From CAZBBC01 sp964489835 (GTDB lineage Bacteria > Calditrichota > Calditrichia > JAJRVZ01), in contig CAZBBC010000006.1 in the NCBI GenBank assembly GCA_964489835.1, positions 25,712 to 89,711 on the forward strand: a stretch of 64,000 nucleotides of DNA. Reading direction: 5' to 3'. The number at the start of each line of letters is the position of its first letter. Within the stretch, counting starts at the first letter, position 1. Below, piece by piece: positions 8,978-18,103 of the stretch. Both the position numbers and the translations under genes were made by a program. The notes below the pieces were generated by a model. The model saw only the letters and a program-made list of their open reading frames with translations, made no database searches and was not told the origin of the DNA.

Positions 8978-10228
8978 ATGGACAAAACAATCGAGAAAAA
9001 AAAATGGCCTCCCAAAAAGATTATTTCATATTCCGTTGTTGCGGTTCTTGTCTTTCTTATTCTTTATAATCTTTTATTTGGAGATAGAAGTGCAAAATTG
9101 AATGTCGAGACAGCAAAGTTGACGGTTTCGACGGTATTCAAAGGTCCTTTTAAGGAGTATATTCCTGTAACCGGCAATGTGATTCCAATAAAGACTGTAT
9201 ATCTGGATGCGATTGAAGGGGGACGGGTGGAAAAAATATTTTTAGAGGCTGGTAGTATGGTTAATCAGGGCGACGAGATCCTCAGAATTTCAAACACAAA
9301 TTTGCTGATGGATATTATGTTCAGGGAAGCAGAATTTTTTGAACAGAGTAATAATCTGCGTAATACAAGACTGGCGATGGAACAGAACCAATTGAATCTT
9401 CGCGGACAATTGATTGAACTTGATTTTCAGATTAAGCAGCTAAACCGGGATTACCGTCGTAATCAGGAACTTTTAAAGAGCAATCTGGTCTCGCAGCTTG
9501 AGTTCGAACGCATCCGGGATGAATATGAATATTATCTTAAACGTCGCAAACTGGCAATAGAATCTTTTAAACAGGACTCCATTTTCAGAAAAATTCAAAT
9601 CCGGCAACTGGAGAGTTCGCTTATTCGTATGCAGAATAACCTGAAACTCGTAAAGACAAAATTGGAAAACCTGACAATAAGAGCGCCCATCAGTGGTCAT
9701 TTAACTTCATTAAATGCAGAAATCGGTGAATCGAAAGCACAAGGTGAGCGTTTGGGGCAGGTTGATGTTTTAGAAGGATTCAAAGTAAGAGCCGCTGTTG
9801 ATGAGTATCATTTGCCTCGTATCCAAAGAGGGCTTCGAGGTGAATTTGACCTGGCTGGTCACAATTATCAGCTGATTGCCGATAAGATCTTTCCCGAAAT
9901 TCAGAATGGTCGTTTTGATGTAGACCTTTTTTTTACCGACACCGAACCAACCGGTATTCGAAGGGGACAAACGCTGCACATCCGGCTGGAATTGGGAAAT
10001 CTGAATGAAGCAATTCTATTAGCGCGTGGTGGATTTTACCAGAAGACCGGCGGACAATGGGTATATGTGCTGGATGACAATGGTAAAATTGCTAATAAGC
10101 GAAATATTCGCCTGGGTATGCAAAACCCACAAATGTTTGAAGTTTTAGAAGGATTGAAACCCGGGGAACAGGTGATCACATCATCCTATGATAATTTTGG
10201 CGATAATGATATCTTAGTATTGAAATAA
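8978..10228 (+). CDS. MacA/HlyD-type periplasmic adaptor of an ABC exporter
   Basis: 416 residues. A positively charged N terminus is followed by one membrane anchor at about 14-35 (IISYSVVAVLVFLILYNLLF). Then come a barrel-sandwich half (about 65-105, GGRVEKIFLEAGSMVNQGDEI style), a long coiled coil at about 105-235, the returning half LTIRAPISGHLTSLNAEIGE, and beta-barrel and membrane-proximal domains ending in GLKPGEQVITS. Such adaptors bridge an inner-membrane ABC pump and an outer-membrane channel. No TolC-like gene is in the window. It is the first gene of the operon, 12 bp before the ATPase gene. No good Shine-Dalgarno sequence precedes ATG 8978. Confidence 0.88.
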   Translation: MDKTIEKKKWPPKKIISYSVVAVLVFLILYNLLFGDRSAKLNVETAKLTVSTVFKGPFKEYIPVTGNVIPIKTVYLDAIEGGRVEKIFLEAGSMVNQGDEILRISNTNLLMDIMFREAEFFEQSNNLRNTRLAMEQNQLNLRGQLIELDFQIKQLNRDYRRNQELLKSNLVSQLEFERIRDEYEYYLKRRKLAIESFKQDSIFRKIQIRQLESSLIRMQNNLKLVKTKLENLTIRAPISGHLTSLNAEIGESKAQGERLGQVDVLEGFKVRAAVDEYHLPRIQRGLRGEFDLAGHNYQLIADKIFPEIQNGRFDVDLFFTDTEPTGIRRGQTLHIRLELGNLNEAILLARGGFYQKTGGQWVYVLDDNGKIANKRNIRLGMQNPQMFEVLEGLKPGEQVITSSYDNFGDNDILVLK

Positions 10229-10240
10229 AAGGAGAAAAAT

Positions 10241-10930
10241 ATGATTCGAACTGTCAATCTGTCAAAAGTATACACGACGGAAGAGGTGGAAACAACCGCT
10301 TTAAACGGTGTGGACCTGGAAATTAAGGAGGGTGAATTTGTTGCGATAATGGGACCTTCTGGATGTGGGAAATCTACCTTGCTAAATATCCTCGGTCTTT
10401 TAGATAATCCAACAAAAGGTGATTACTATTTCATCGATTCTGAGGTTTCAAAATTCTCAGAAAGACAGCGGGCTAATTTGAGAAAATACAATATTGGTTT
10501 CATTTTTCAGAGCTTTAATCTTATCGATGAGCTAACCGTTTTTGAAAATGTTGAGCTTCCTTTACTTTACCTCGGATATTCCTCTGCTGATCGAAAAAAG
10601 CGTGTAGAGGAATGTCTCGAACAGATGGAAATAATGCATCGCCGAAACCATTTTCCCCAGCAATTATCCGGCGGGCAACAACAACGCGTTGCAGTTGCAC
10701 GAGCAATCGTGGCAAAGCCAAAGTTTATATTAGCCGATGAACCGACCGGAAATTTAGATTCTGCTCATGGTGATGAAGTTATGAAGATTCTTGAGGAACT
10801 CAATGAAACCGGCACGACTATATTAATGGTAACCCATTCGCCAATGTATGCAGAATATAGCCACAGAGTCATACATCTGTTTGATGGTCAGATAGTCTCT
10901 GAAAACATGCAACAGAAGGTTAAAATATAG
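10241..10930 (+). CDS. ABC transporter ATP-binding protein, MacB/LolD type
   Basis: 229 residues, the usual length of stand-alone LolD/MacB-type ATPases. Walker A is GPSGCGKST, the Q-loop region is GFIFQSFNLIDELTVFENV, the signature is LSGGQQQRVAVARA, Walker B is FILADEPTGNLDS and the switch His is in MVTHSP. The protein powers the adjacent FtsX-type permeases. AAGGAG precedes ATG 10241. The gene sits between the adaptor and a permease remnant, all on the same strand. Confidence 0.95.
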   Translation: MIRTVNLSKVYTTEEVETTALNGVDLEIKEGEFVAIMGPSGCGKSTLLNILGLLDNPTKGDYYFIDSEVSKFSERQRANLRKYNIGFIFQSFNLIDELTVFENVELPLLYLGYSSADRKKRVEECLEQMEIMHRRNHFPQQLSGGQQQRVAVARAIVAKPKFILADEPTGNLDSAHGDEVMKILEELNETGTTILMVTHSPMYAEYSHRVIHLFDGQIVSENMQQKVKI

Positions 10931-11077
10931 TTTTACAAAATAGTATATATTGAAATCAGCTGGTGGATATTTATTGGAGCCGGTATGGCTGCGGTATTAT
11001 TGGCTATACTTACAGTGATTTTTCAATCAACCAAAGCAGCCATCACAAATCCTATTGAGGCACTCAGGTATGAGTAA
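10931..11077 (+). pseudogene. C-terminal remnant of a third FtsX/MacB permease
   Basis: An in-frame stretch with no start codon of its own runs from just after the ATPase stop to TAA at 11075-11077. It encodes a last transmembrane helix (SWWIFIGAGMAAVLLAILTV) and the family tail AAITNPIEALRYE. The two intact permeases downstream end in AVTNPVKALRYE and AANANPVESLRYE. It was probably left by deletion or recombination among tandem permease genes. Confidence 0.85.
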
Positions 11078-11126
11078 TACGTAGAGTACAGAGCGTGGAG
11101 GATAGAGATAAGATTTGGAGAAATAA

Positions 11127-13520
11127 ATGTTAAGAAACTATTTAAAAATTGCCATTAGAAACATGACCAGACAAAAGACCTATACCATAATTAATATCGC
11201 CGGTCTTGCAATCGGTTTGGCCTGTTTTATTCTGATTATACTTTATGTCCGTTATGAATATAATTATGAATCCGATCACGTAAACTCAGATCATATCTTC
11301 AGAGTAAATGTTATTCAGCAGCATCCTAATCGTTTTTTTAAAATAAGTCATTCTATGGTACCTTTAGGACCTACACTGGTAGAAGAAATCCCGGAGATAA
11401 TAGATTTCACCCGGATTGAAAATGCCGGAAAATCACTGATAACATTTGGGGATAAAAAATTTTATGAAAATAAAATGATTTTTGCCGACCAGGGATTATT
11501 TAATCTTTTTACTATTCCTGTTATTCAGGGTAAGAGTGCTTCGGCATTAACCGAGAAATTTTCCGTGGTTTTAACGCAATCAACAGCAGAAAAATATTTT
11601 GGTGCTAATAATCCCATAGGTCAGATCCTGCATACCGATGATGAAATTTCTCTGACGGTAACAGCCATCATTCAGGATTTTCCCAAAAACACACATATCA
11701 ACCCGGATTTTATCATATCCTTTAACACCCTTCGTGATCTTGGTGGTGAAAGTTTTATGAACAATTGGGTTACCACCCGTCTTATCACCTATATTCTTTT
11801 ACCGGATCAGCAAAAAATTGTAGAGGTAGAGAAAAAGATAAATGAAGTGTTAACCGCTCAAAGTTCAACAGAAGTGAAACGTGCACTCGAATTAGAGCAG
11901 TTTAGCAGAATCCATCTTTACTCTGAAATTTCAACCTACGGCAACATACACTATATCTATCTTTTCCTGGCCATAGGTTTTCTGATACTGATTATAGCCT
12001 CGATTAATTTTATGAATCTTTCCACCGCACGTTCTTCCCGCAGAGTCAATGAAGTGGGAATACGGAAAGTTGTCGGCGCCAATCACTGGCAATTAATGTT
12101 ACAATTTTTAGGGGAAAGCATACTCATATCATTTTTGGCCTTGATAATGGCGTTATTATTAACAGACAATATTCTCCCAATATTTGAGAATCTAACAGGA
12201 CAAGAATTATTCCTCCCTGCTCTAACCGATTTAAATTTTTACGGGATGATAGTATCGATAACTCTGGTCGTTGGTTTTCTATCCGGAAGTTATCCGGCAT
12301 TATATCTTTCCGCTTTCCCTCCGATCAGTGTACTGAGGGAAAAACAGGATCTCGGTGGAACAAACACCAATTTAAGAAGGATTCTTGTCGTCCTGCAATT
12401 CAGCATTGCCATTGCCTTGATGATATCTACATTTATTATTGATAATCAGATAAATTTTATGCGTACTAAAAAACTAGGTTTTCAAAAAGAACAGATGGTA
12501 ATTATACCGGTTAATGGAAATACATTTCATGAAAATATCGAACCCTTTAAGCAAACGTTACTCAAAAACTCTAATATAAGGAATGTTGCCGGTTCGCGCT
12601 TACTGCCCAGCAAAATAGGTATGTATAATAATGTAACATGGGAAGGAGCCGGCGAAAATGAAAGCATTGCGCTCATTCAAAATAAAATAGATTATGATTT
12701 TTTAGATACGTACGAAATTGAAATTGTCCAGGGTAGAAATTTTTCCCCTGAATATTCAACGGATATTCTTGATTACACCAGGGAAAATACAGTCGGCGCT
12801 GTAATATTGAATGAAGAGGCGGTGAGACGATTTGGCTGGAAAAATCCGACGGACAAAAAAGTTATCCAGACTTATGGAAAACAACGCTATTATTTCAATG
12901 TAGTCGGTGTCATTAAGGACTTTCATTTTAACACCCTTCATACGAAAATTGAGCCCCTTTCTCTGTTTTTGCTTCCTAGAAGCACCAGGAATCTATCAAT
13001 AAAGATTGAACCGGAAAATATTCAAAATACCGTCAGTTTTATACAAAATACCTGGAATACATTTAATCCGGAATATCCATTTGAGTATTATTTTTTGGAC
13101 GAAACCTTTGAACAAAGTTATCAATCAGAAAAAAAGCTGCAAACACTTTTTAGTTATTTTAGCATTTTAAGTGTTTTCATTTCATGCCTTGGTTTATTCG
13201 GATTAGCTGCATTTGCTGCCGAGCGTCGCACAAAAGAAATCGGCGTCAGAAAAGTTCTGGGGGCGTCAATCTCAAATATTATTTTATTATTAACCAAAGA
13301 ATTTTCCAGATGGATATTGATTGCAAATATTATTGCCTGGCCACTTGCCTGGATCTATCTGAATACATGGTTGGATAATTTTGCCTACCGTACGGATATC
13401 ACCTGGTGGATTTTTATACTGGCCGGAGGTATAGCCTTACTAATCGCCTTAATAACTGTAAGTTCACACGCGATTAGAGCAGCAGTAACCAATCCTGTTA
13501 AAGCGTTGAGATATGAGTAA
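11127..13520 (+). CDS. ABC transporter permease, MacB/FtsX family (1)
   Basis: 797 residues. The N-terminal membrane helix at about 18-42 includes IINIAGLAIGLACFILIILY. A MacB-type periplasmic domain follows at about 50-270. Three helices at about 275-395 contain the FtsX signature NLSTARSSRRVNEVGIRKVVGA. A fourth helix near 430 and a second periplasmic domain follow. The C-terminal FtsX block (about 670-797) has RRTKEIGVRKVLGAS and ends TNPVKALRYE. The duplicated architecture is typical of the roughly 800-residue FCB-group permeases. ATG 11127 follows a GGAG; the next gene is 17 bp downstream. It probably works with the ATPase and adaptor upstream in export of a lipophilic compound, peptide or lipoprotein (inference). 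Confidence 0.92.
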   Translation: MLRNYLKIAIRNMTRQKTYTIINIAGLAIGLACFILIILYVRYEYNYESDHVNSDHIFRVNVIQQHPNRFFKISHSMVPLGPTLVEEIPEIIDFTRIENAGKSLITFGDKKFYENKMIFADQGLFNLFTIPVIQGKSASALTEKFSVVLTQSTAEKYFGANNPIGQILHTDDEISLTVTAIIQDFPKNTHINPDFIISFNTLRDLGGESFMNNWVTTRLITYILLPDQQKIVEVEKKINEVLTAQSSTEVKRALELEQFSRIHLYSEISTYGNIHYIYLFLAIGFLILIIASINFMNLSTARSSRRVNEVGIRKVVGANHWQLMLQFLGESILISFLALIMALLLTDNILPIFENLTGQELFLPALTDLNFYGMIVSITLVVGFLSGSYPALYLSAFPPISVLREKQDLGGTNTNLRRILVVLQFSIAIALMISTFIIDNQINFMRTKKLGFQKEQMVIIPVNGNTFHENIEPFKQTLLKNSNIRNVAGSRLLPSKIGMYNNVTWEGAGENESIALIQNKIDYDFLDTYEIEIVQGRNFSPEYSTDILDYTRENTVGAVILNEEAVRRFGWKNPTDKKVIQTYGKQRYYFNVVGVIKDFHFNTLHTKIEPLSLFLLPRSTRNLSIKIEPENIQNTVSFIQNTWNTFNPEYPFEYYFLDETFEQSYQSEKKLQTLFSYFSILSVFISCLGLFGLAAFAAERRTKEIGVRKVLGASISNIILLLTKEFSRWILIANIIAWPLAWIYLNTWLDNFAYRTDITWWIFILAGGIALLIALITVSSHAIRAAVTNPVKALRYE

Positions 13521-13537
13521 ATGAAAAAGGAAAAATA

Positions 13538-15955
13538 ATGTTTTATAATTACCTGAAAATTACTTTAAGGACCCTTCAAAAAACAAAACTTTTCTCAACC
13601 GTTAATATCCTTGGTCTATCAATAGGAATGGCTGCCTGTTTACTCATCCTTCACTATGTTAATTTTGAAAGAAGCTATGATAAATTTCATCATAACATTG
13701 ATCAGATTTACCGGTTACGTTACGAACGGACCAGTGAGGATGGTTCAGCTGTTCGCTTTGCCTCCTGTACACCACCGGCAGGCGGTCTTATCCGCGATCG
13801 TTACCCGGAAGTAGAAAAACTTGCCCGTATTTTTCGATATCGTGGCGTGGTGGTCTCTTACAAGAATATCAGATTTTCTGAAGAGCGAATATTTCATGCC
13901 GAACCTGAATTTGTCAATATATTCGATTTCAAATTCACCAAGGGTGATCCTGCAACTGCTCTGGCCGGTGTCAATAATGCTCTCATTTCTGAATCCACTG
14001 CCAGAAAATACTTTGGTGATCAAAATCCGATCGGAAAGGTTCTGACTATTGACCAAAAAACAGATTACCAGGTTGTCGGAATTTTTGAAGATGTGCCTCA
14101 AAATTCTCATATTAAAATGGATATCCTTCTCTCGTTTGAAAATTTTGCTAAAAGTTCAGGACCCGATTACATGGAAAATTGGGGTCATACCGGCATGTAC
14201 ACCTACATAATTTTTAAACCGGGAACGGATCTGCCGGAATTTGAGGAGAAATTAAAATCATTGGTCGAGGCTGAATTCGGCGAAGCGCTCAAACATTATA
14301 ACATGGTTATGGAACTACCCTTACAGCCTCTGAAGGATATACATCTCACGTCACATTTCATGCAAGAATATGAGGTCAATGGTGACAGCGACACGGTAAA
14401 TTACCTTTTGATCATTGCATTATTTATTATCTTTATTGCCTGGGTCAATTATATCAATCTTTCCACAGCGCGCGCTTTGACGAGAGCAAAGGAAGTGGGG
14501 CTCAGGAAAACGGTAGGAGGTTCCCGGCGACAGATCATGTTCCAGTTCTTTTTTGAGACAATTATTTTGAATATTATCGCCATCGTGATGACTATAATTA
14601 TTATTCAGTTGACGCTTCCTTACTTTAGTCTATTGACCAGGATCCCTTCAACAATCGCATTCTGGAAACAGTCCTGGGTATGGATCAGTCTTCCATTATT
14701 ATTTATTGCCGGGGTACTTCTGTCCGGTTTGTATCCAGTCGTTAAGTTATCGTCATTTGATCCCATCTCCACATTGCGTGGAAAGATCGGAACATCTGTT
14801 AAGGGAATAAGTTTCCGAAAATCCCTGGTTGTCTTTCAATATCTTATGTCTCTTACTCTAATTACCGGTACTATGGCAGTTTTTAATCAAATTGATTTTA
14901 TGAAAAATCAAAATCTGGGTTTTGACATCGATCAGACCCTGGTGGTAAAAGCCCCAAGGATAAAAGATGACACTTTTGGTAATAAAATAATTACCTTTAA
15001 AGATGAACTTCTTTCAGAAACAAATGTGAAGAAATTTTGCGTTGTGACAGAAGTTCCCGGTAAACAAATCTACTGGGACAACGGTGGCATCATGAGAGCA
15101 GGGGAAGATATCAACAAAAGTAAAAATTATCAGATTGTCGGTATTGATTATGATTTTGTAGACGTTTTTAATGTCAAATTCATCGCCGGCAGAAACTTCT
15201 CCAGGAAATATGAATCGGATAAGGATGCTCTGATTTTCAATGAAACCGCTGTGCGTTGGATGGGTTTTGAAAGTCCTGAAGATGCTGTTGGTAAAAAAGT
15301 GGATTATTGGCGTAAAATTTATACAATCGTAGGTGTTTTGAAGGATTACCATCAACAATCTCCCAAAGAGGCTTTTGAACCTCATATATTCCGACTGATG
15401 CCACAGGGCAGGCATAATTTGGCTTTATTTGCTCTTAAGGTCAATCCTGGGGATATCAACCGGACATTGACTATAATTCAAAATCGCTATAATGAATTTT
15501 TCCCCGGGAATCCATTTGATTTTTTCTTCTTAGACGAGTACTTCAATCAACAGTACCTATCGGATACATTATTCGGGAAAGTATTCGGAATTTTTGCATT
15601 TCTCTCCGTTTTTGTAACCAGTTTGGGTATACTGGGGCTGGTTGCCTTTATGGTTACCCAGCGGACAAAAGAAATTGGCATTCGGAAGGTGTTTGGAGCT
15701 GGCATAGGACAGATCCTCCATCTGGTTACCATTGAGATTTTAAAGCTAATTATTTTTGCCTTTATTATTCTTCTCCCAATTGTTTACTGGGGAATAGATC
15801 ACTGGTTGCAATTATTTGCTACGCGGATGGATATCAATGTTGAATTATTCTTAATACCCCTTGTCGCGACACTCATCATAACGATTATTACCATTGGCAC
15901 ACATGTGATCCGGGCGGCGAATGCAAATCCTGTCGAATCATTAAGATACGAATAA
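13538..15955 (+). CDS. ABC transporter permease, MacB/FtsX family (2)
   Basis: 805 residues and a paralogue of the preceding gene with the same layout. The first helix contains TVNILGLSIGMAACLLI. The central FtsX block has NLSTARALTRAKEVGLRKTVGG, and the C-terminal block has QRTKEIGIRKVFGAGIGQI, ending ANPVESLRYE. Two different permeases in one operon suggest a heterodimeric pump or alternative pairings with the single ATPase. AGGAAAAATA precedes ATG 13538. It is the last gene of the export operon, with no evident terminator before the small gene at 16033. Confidence 0.92.
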   Translation: MFYNYLKITLRTLQKTKLFSTVNILGLSIGMAACLLILHYVNFERSYDKFHHNIDQIYRLRYERTSEDGSAVRFASCTPPAGGLIRDRYPEVEKLARIFRYRGVVVSYKNIRFSEERIFHAEPEFVNIFDFKFTKGDPATALAGVNNALISESTARKYFGDQNPIGKVLTIDQKTDYQVVGIFEDVPQNSHIKMDILLSFENFAKSSGPDYMENWGHTGMYTYIIFKPGTDLPEFEEKLKSLVEAEFGEALKHYNMVMELPLQPLKDIHLTSHFMQEYEVNGDSDTVNYLLIIALFIIFIAWVNYINLSTARALTRAKEVGLRKTVGGSRRQIMFQFFFETIILNIIAIVMTIIIIQLTLPYFSLLTRIPSTIAFWKQSWVWISLPLLFIAGVLLSGLYPVVKLSSFDPISTLRGKIGTSVKGISFRKSLVVFQYLMSLTLITGTMAVFNQIDFMKNQNLGFDIDQTLVVKAPRIKDDTFGNKIITFKDELLSETNVKKFCVVTEVPGKQIYWDNGGIMRAGEDINKSKNYQIVGIDYDFVDVFNVKFIAGRNFSRKYESDKDALIFNETAVRWMGFESPEDAVGKKVDYWRKIYTIVGVLKDYHQQSPKEAFEPHIFRLMPQGRHNLALFALKVNPGDINRTLTIIQNRYNEFFPGNPFDFFFLDEYFNQQYLSDTLFGKVFGIFAFLSVFVTSLGILGLVAFMVTQRTKEIGIRKVFGAGIGQILHLVTIEILKLIIFAFIILLPIVYWGIDHWLQLFATRMDINVELFLIPLVATLIITIITIGTHVIRAANANPVESLRYE

Positions 15956-16032
15956 ATAGCATACCCGGAGTGTTTTACGCAAAATATTTAGGGACTATAC
16001 TCAATTATTTATATTACTGTAGGAGATCGATC

Positions 16033-16290
16033 ATGGCCGGGATCAATATTCAACTCCCCATTATGGATGCAAATCATTCGATTGAAATCGAGGTTCGTAT
16101 TAATGGGGAGAAAAAGAAACTTCTCTATCGCATCGAACTGTTTAAATGGGAAGATTGTCAGCAACCTGACGATCAAGCAAAATGTCTGAAAGAAATGATT
16201 AAGAAATATGATCATCAATGGCAACTTGTTCAGATAGGTGGGATAAGAGCTGAAAACATTCCGGTGATGTTCAAGCAAATATCTACCTGA
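16033..16290 (+). CDS. Small hypothetical protein, 85 residues
   Basis: I place the start at ATG 16033 (MAGINIQLPIMDANHSI) because AGGAGATCGATC lies directly upstream; the frame is open further upstream but has no ribosome site. The protein is soluble, with strand-rich IEIEVRINGEKKKLLYRIELF followed by a helix (CLKEMIKKYDHQWQLVQIG). I do not recognise the family. It lies about 80 bp downstream of the last permease gene and may be read through from it. The following LysE gene is convergent. Confidence 0.6.
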   Translation: MAGINIQLPIMDANHSIEIEVRINGEKKKLLYRIELFKWEDCQQPDDQAKCLKEMIKKYDHQWQLVQIGGIRAENIPVMFKQIST

Positions 16291-16333
16291 TGATTCTTAT
16301 TGGAAATCATCATTATATAAAGAGCGACAATTT

Positions 16334-16960
16334 TCAGACCATTTCTAAATATCTCAGCCCATCTATTAAAAAAATCAGCGCAAAGAATAAAAGGACAAGA
16401 CCTAAACCTCTCATAATAAAAATATAATTTTTACTCTGAAACAAATGGCGTGACTTTCCAATGATATATGCCATAAATACTTTCGATCCGACCAAACAAA
16501 AATACATAAGAAAAATGAACCAAAACGCTGCTATTGTGCTAACTTCTGCAGCTTTTAATACCATCGGTGCACCGACAGAGATCCAGAAAACATAGGGATT
16601 AGGATTCAAAAGATTGGCCAGTATACCTTTCCTCACCGATTGTGGTTTTAGACGTTTAACATCAATATCCACACCTTTAAAAGACATGCTTTCATATCCC
16701 AGATAAATGAGATACCCCGCCCCGGCAAGAGAAATGATTCCAATGATATGATTAAAATTTGCGATTTCTGAAATTAGAAAAATTGAAATTACGATGATAG
16801 GAAAATCAGTTATAAGCGGGGCCATGGATACTTTGACGCCTTCCCTGGTGCCATGTTTCAGCGTTTCTGTCATTACCAGAGTCATCAAGGGCCCCGGTGT
16901 CAAACCAGCACCAAGCCCAAATACAATACCCGAAATAATGTAAGTCCATTCTGATGGCAT
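16334..16960 (-). CDS. LysE/RhtB family amino-acid exporter
   Basis: 208 residues with six predicted membrane helices. The family motif appears near the N terminus as GLGAGLTPGPLMTLVMTETLKHG, and LLNPNPYVFWISVGAPM marks the fourth helix. LysE/RhtB proteins export amino acids and related small molecules by proton exchange; the substrate cannot be inferred. The start at 16960 follows AAGGATCAGCTGCTC on the minus strand. It converges with the small gene ending at 16290. Confidence 0.88.
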   Translation of the reverse strand: MPSEWTYIISGIVFGLGAGLTPGPLMTLVMTETLKHGTREGVKVSMAPLITDFPIIVISIFLISEIANFNHIIGIISLAGAGYLIYLGYESMSFKGVDIDVKRLKPQSVRKGILANLLNPNPYVFWISVGAPMVLKAAEVSTIAAFWFIFLMYFCLVGSKVFMAYIIGKSRHLFQSKNYIFIMRGLGLVLLFFALIFLIDGLRYLEMV

Positions 16961-17325
16961 GAGCAGCTGATCCTTAAATATCTGATACTCGCATAAATTT
17001 AAAGTAAAAATTGATCAGGTAAAAGGTATAAGGAATATAGGGGAAATTGTAAGGGCACAGCATGCCCAAACCATATTTTATTTCCAACTTTTTTAGAAGC
17101 GTATTGTATTTAATAGTAAGAAAAAAAACTATAAAAAGATTTATGAATAACAGATTAGATATCGTAAATTATAGGCTATATTTTTTAACAATTACTGAAA
17201 CCAGAAATTTTGCTTAAAAAGTGATGTGGGGCACTGAAGGGGAAAAAAATCTTGGTAATTTAGGAACAAATAGAACAAAATATACGTTAAGGCACAATGA
17301 TAATTGAATAGATGGAGGAGAAAAA

Positions 17326-17427
17326 ATGAAACTGAAAATAAAAATAAAAATAAAATCAAAAATCTATCAGAAGGATTTTCTCACAGAAGAGAGAGAAGAA
17401 CACATACCTTTACGCCTGGCCAGCTAA
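17326..17427 (+). CDS. Candidate micro-ORF, 33 residues
   Basis: A textbook ribosome site GGAGGAG stands five bases before ATG 17326. The encoded peptide starts with a Lys/Ile alternation (MKLKIKIKIKSKIYQ) and ends with an acidic stretch (LTEEREEHIPLRLAS). The stop codon is inside an 11-bp inverted repeat (17412-17442). No neighbour suggests a role: LysE and nitroreductase genes flank it on the other strand. It could be a regulatory or membrane-active peptide, a modified-peptide precursor, or a chance ORF. Confidence 0.4.
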   Translation: MKLKIKIKIKSKIYQKDFLTEEREEHIPLRLAS

Positions 17428-17442
17428 CATGTGACCAGGCGT
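17412..17442 (+). terminator. Inverted repeat overlapping the micro-ORF stop (possible terminator)
   Basis: ACGCCTGGCCA and TGACCAGGCGT pair with one mismatch around a nine-base loop. The outer eight pairs are perfect. Only a short TTT follows, so classical Rho-independent termination is uncertain; it may act as a 3' stabilising hairpin. Confidence 0.45.
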
Positions 17443-17554
17443 TTGCCCACCTATAAGCCACAAAATTGCGCAATCCCTTTTACTAATTCCAAACGAAATG
17501 TCTTGCACAGAGATATTTTTTCTCAATTAATTTAAAAATCATAGTTTTATATTA

Positions 17555-18064
17555 TTACCAACGGTTTATATGAATACGATCCGGTTTAAAGCGATTTTCT
17601 GCTGGTCTTTTTTCTGCAGGTTTTCCAATGGCTATCAGAGTAATGGGGCACACCGTTTCCGGCAGGTTTAATAATTTTGATAGTTCCTTTATCCGCTCTT
17701 TACGGGGATAGATGCCCAACCATACCGCCCCAAGATTTAAAGCATGGGCTGCCAATAAAATATTCTCTGTAACAGCCGCACAATTCAGGGCCAGATATTC
17801 AATATTCTTCTCCAATCCCAGATCTCCGCATACGGTTATCGCCAAAGGGGCATGATCGAGCATTCCGGCATAGGGATGAAATTGTGTGATCTTGAGGAGA
17901 AGGTCGCGTTTGTCAATCAGGACAAAACACCAGGGTTGAGAATTATGTGCAGAAGGTGCCTGCATACCTGCCTTTATTAGTTTTAGACGTATTTGATCGT
18001 CAACAGAATCGCTGGCAAATTTTCGAATACTCCTGCGTGTGATTATTGCTTCAAATGTTTCCAT
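17555..18064 (-). CDS. Nitroreductase family FMN oxidoreductase
   Basis: 169 residues, the short form of the nitroreductase family. FMN-binding signatures are ITRRSIRKFASDSV at the N terminus, APSAHNSQPWCFVLID, and the late GAVWLGIYPRKERIKELSKLLNLPE segment. Members reduce nitro compounds, quinones or flavins with NAD(P)H, and the natural substrate here is unknown. ATG 18064 is 39 bp downstream of the GHMP kinase stop on the same strand, so it may be the last gene of the 17.5-21.0 kb minus-strand unit. Confidence 0.88.
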   Translation of the reverse strand: METFEAIITRRSIRKFASDSVDDQIRLKLIKAGMQAPSAHNSQPWCFVLIDKRDLLLKITQFHPYAGMLDHAPLAITVCGDLGLEKNIEYLALNCAAVTENILLAAHALNLGAVWLGIYPRKERIKELSKLLNLPETVCPITLIAIGKPAEKRPAENRFKPDRIHINRW

Positions 18065-18103
18065 AAAAAATCCATACCTATTGAATACATCAGAATATTT
18101 TTG

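Noticed and set aside
8767..9069. 100-codon plus-strand ORF ahead of the adaptor gene
   Set aside because: It covers the predicted enhancer and promoter and overlaps the adaptor gene in another frame; no ribosome site or family resemblance.
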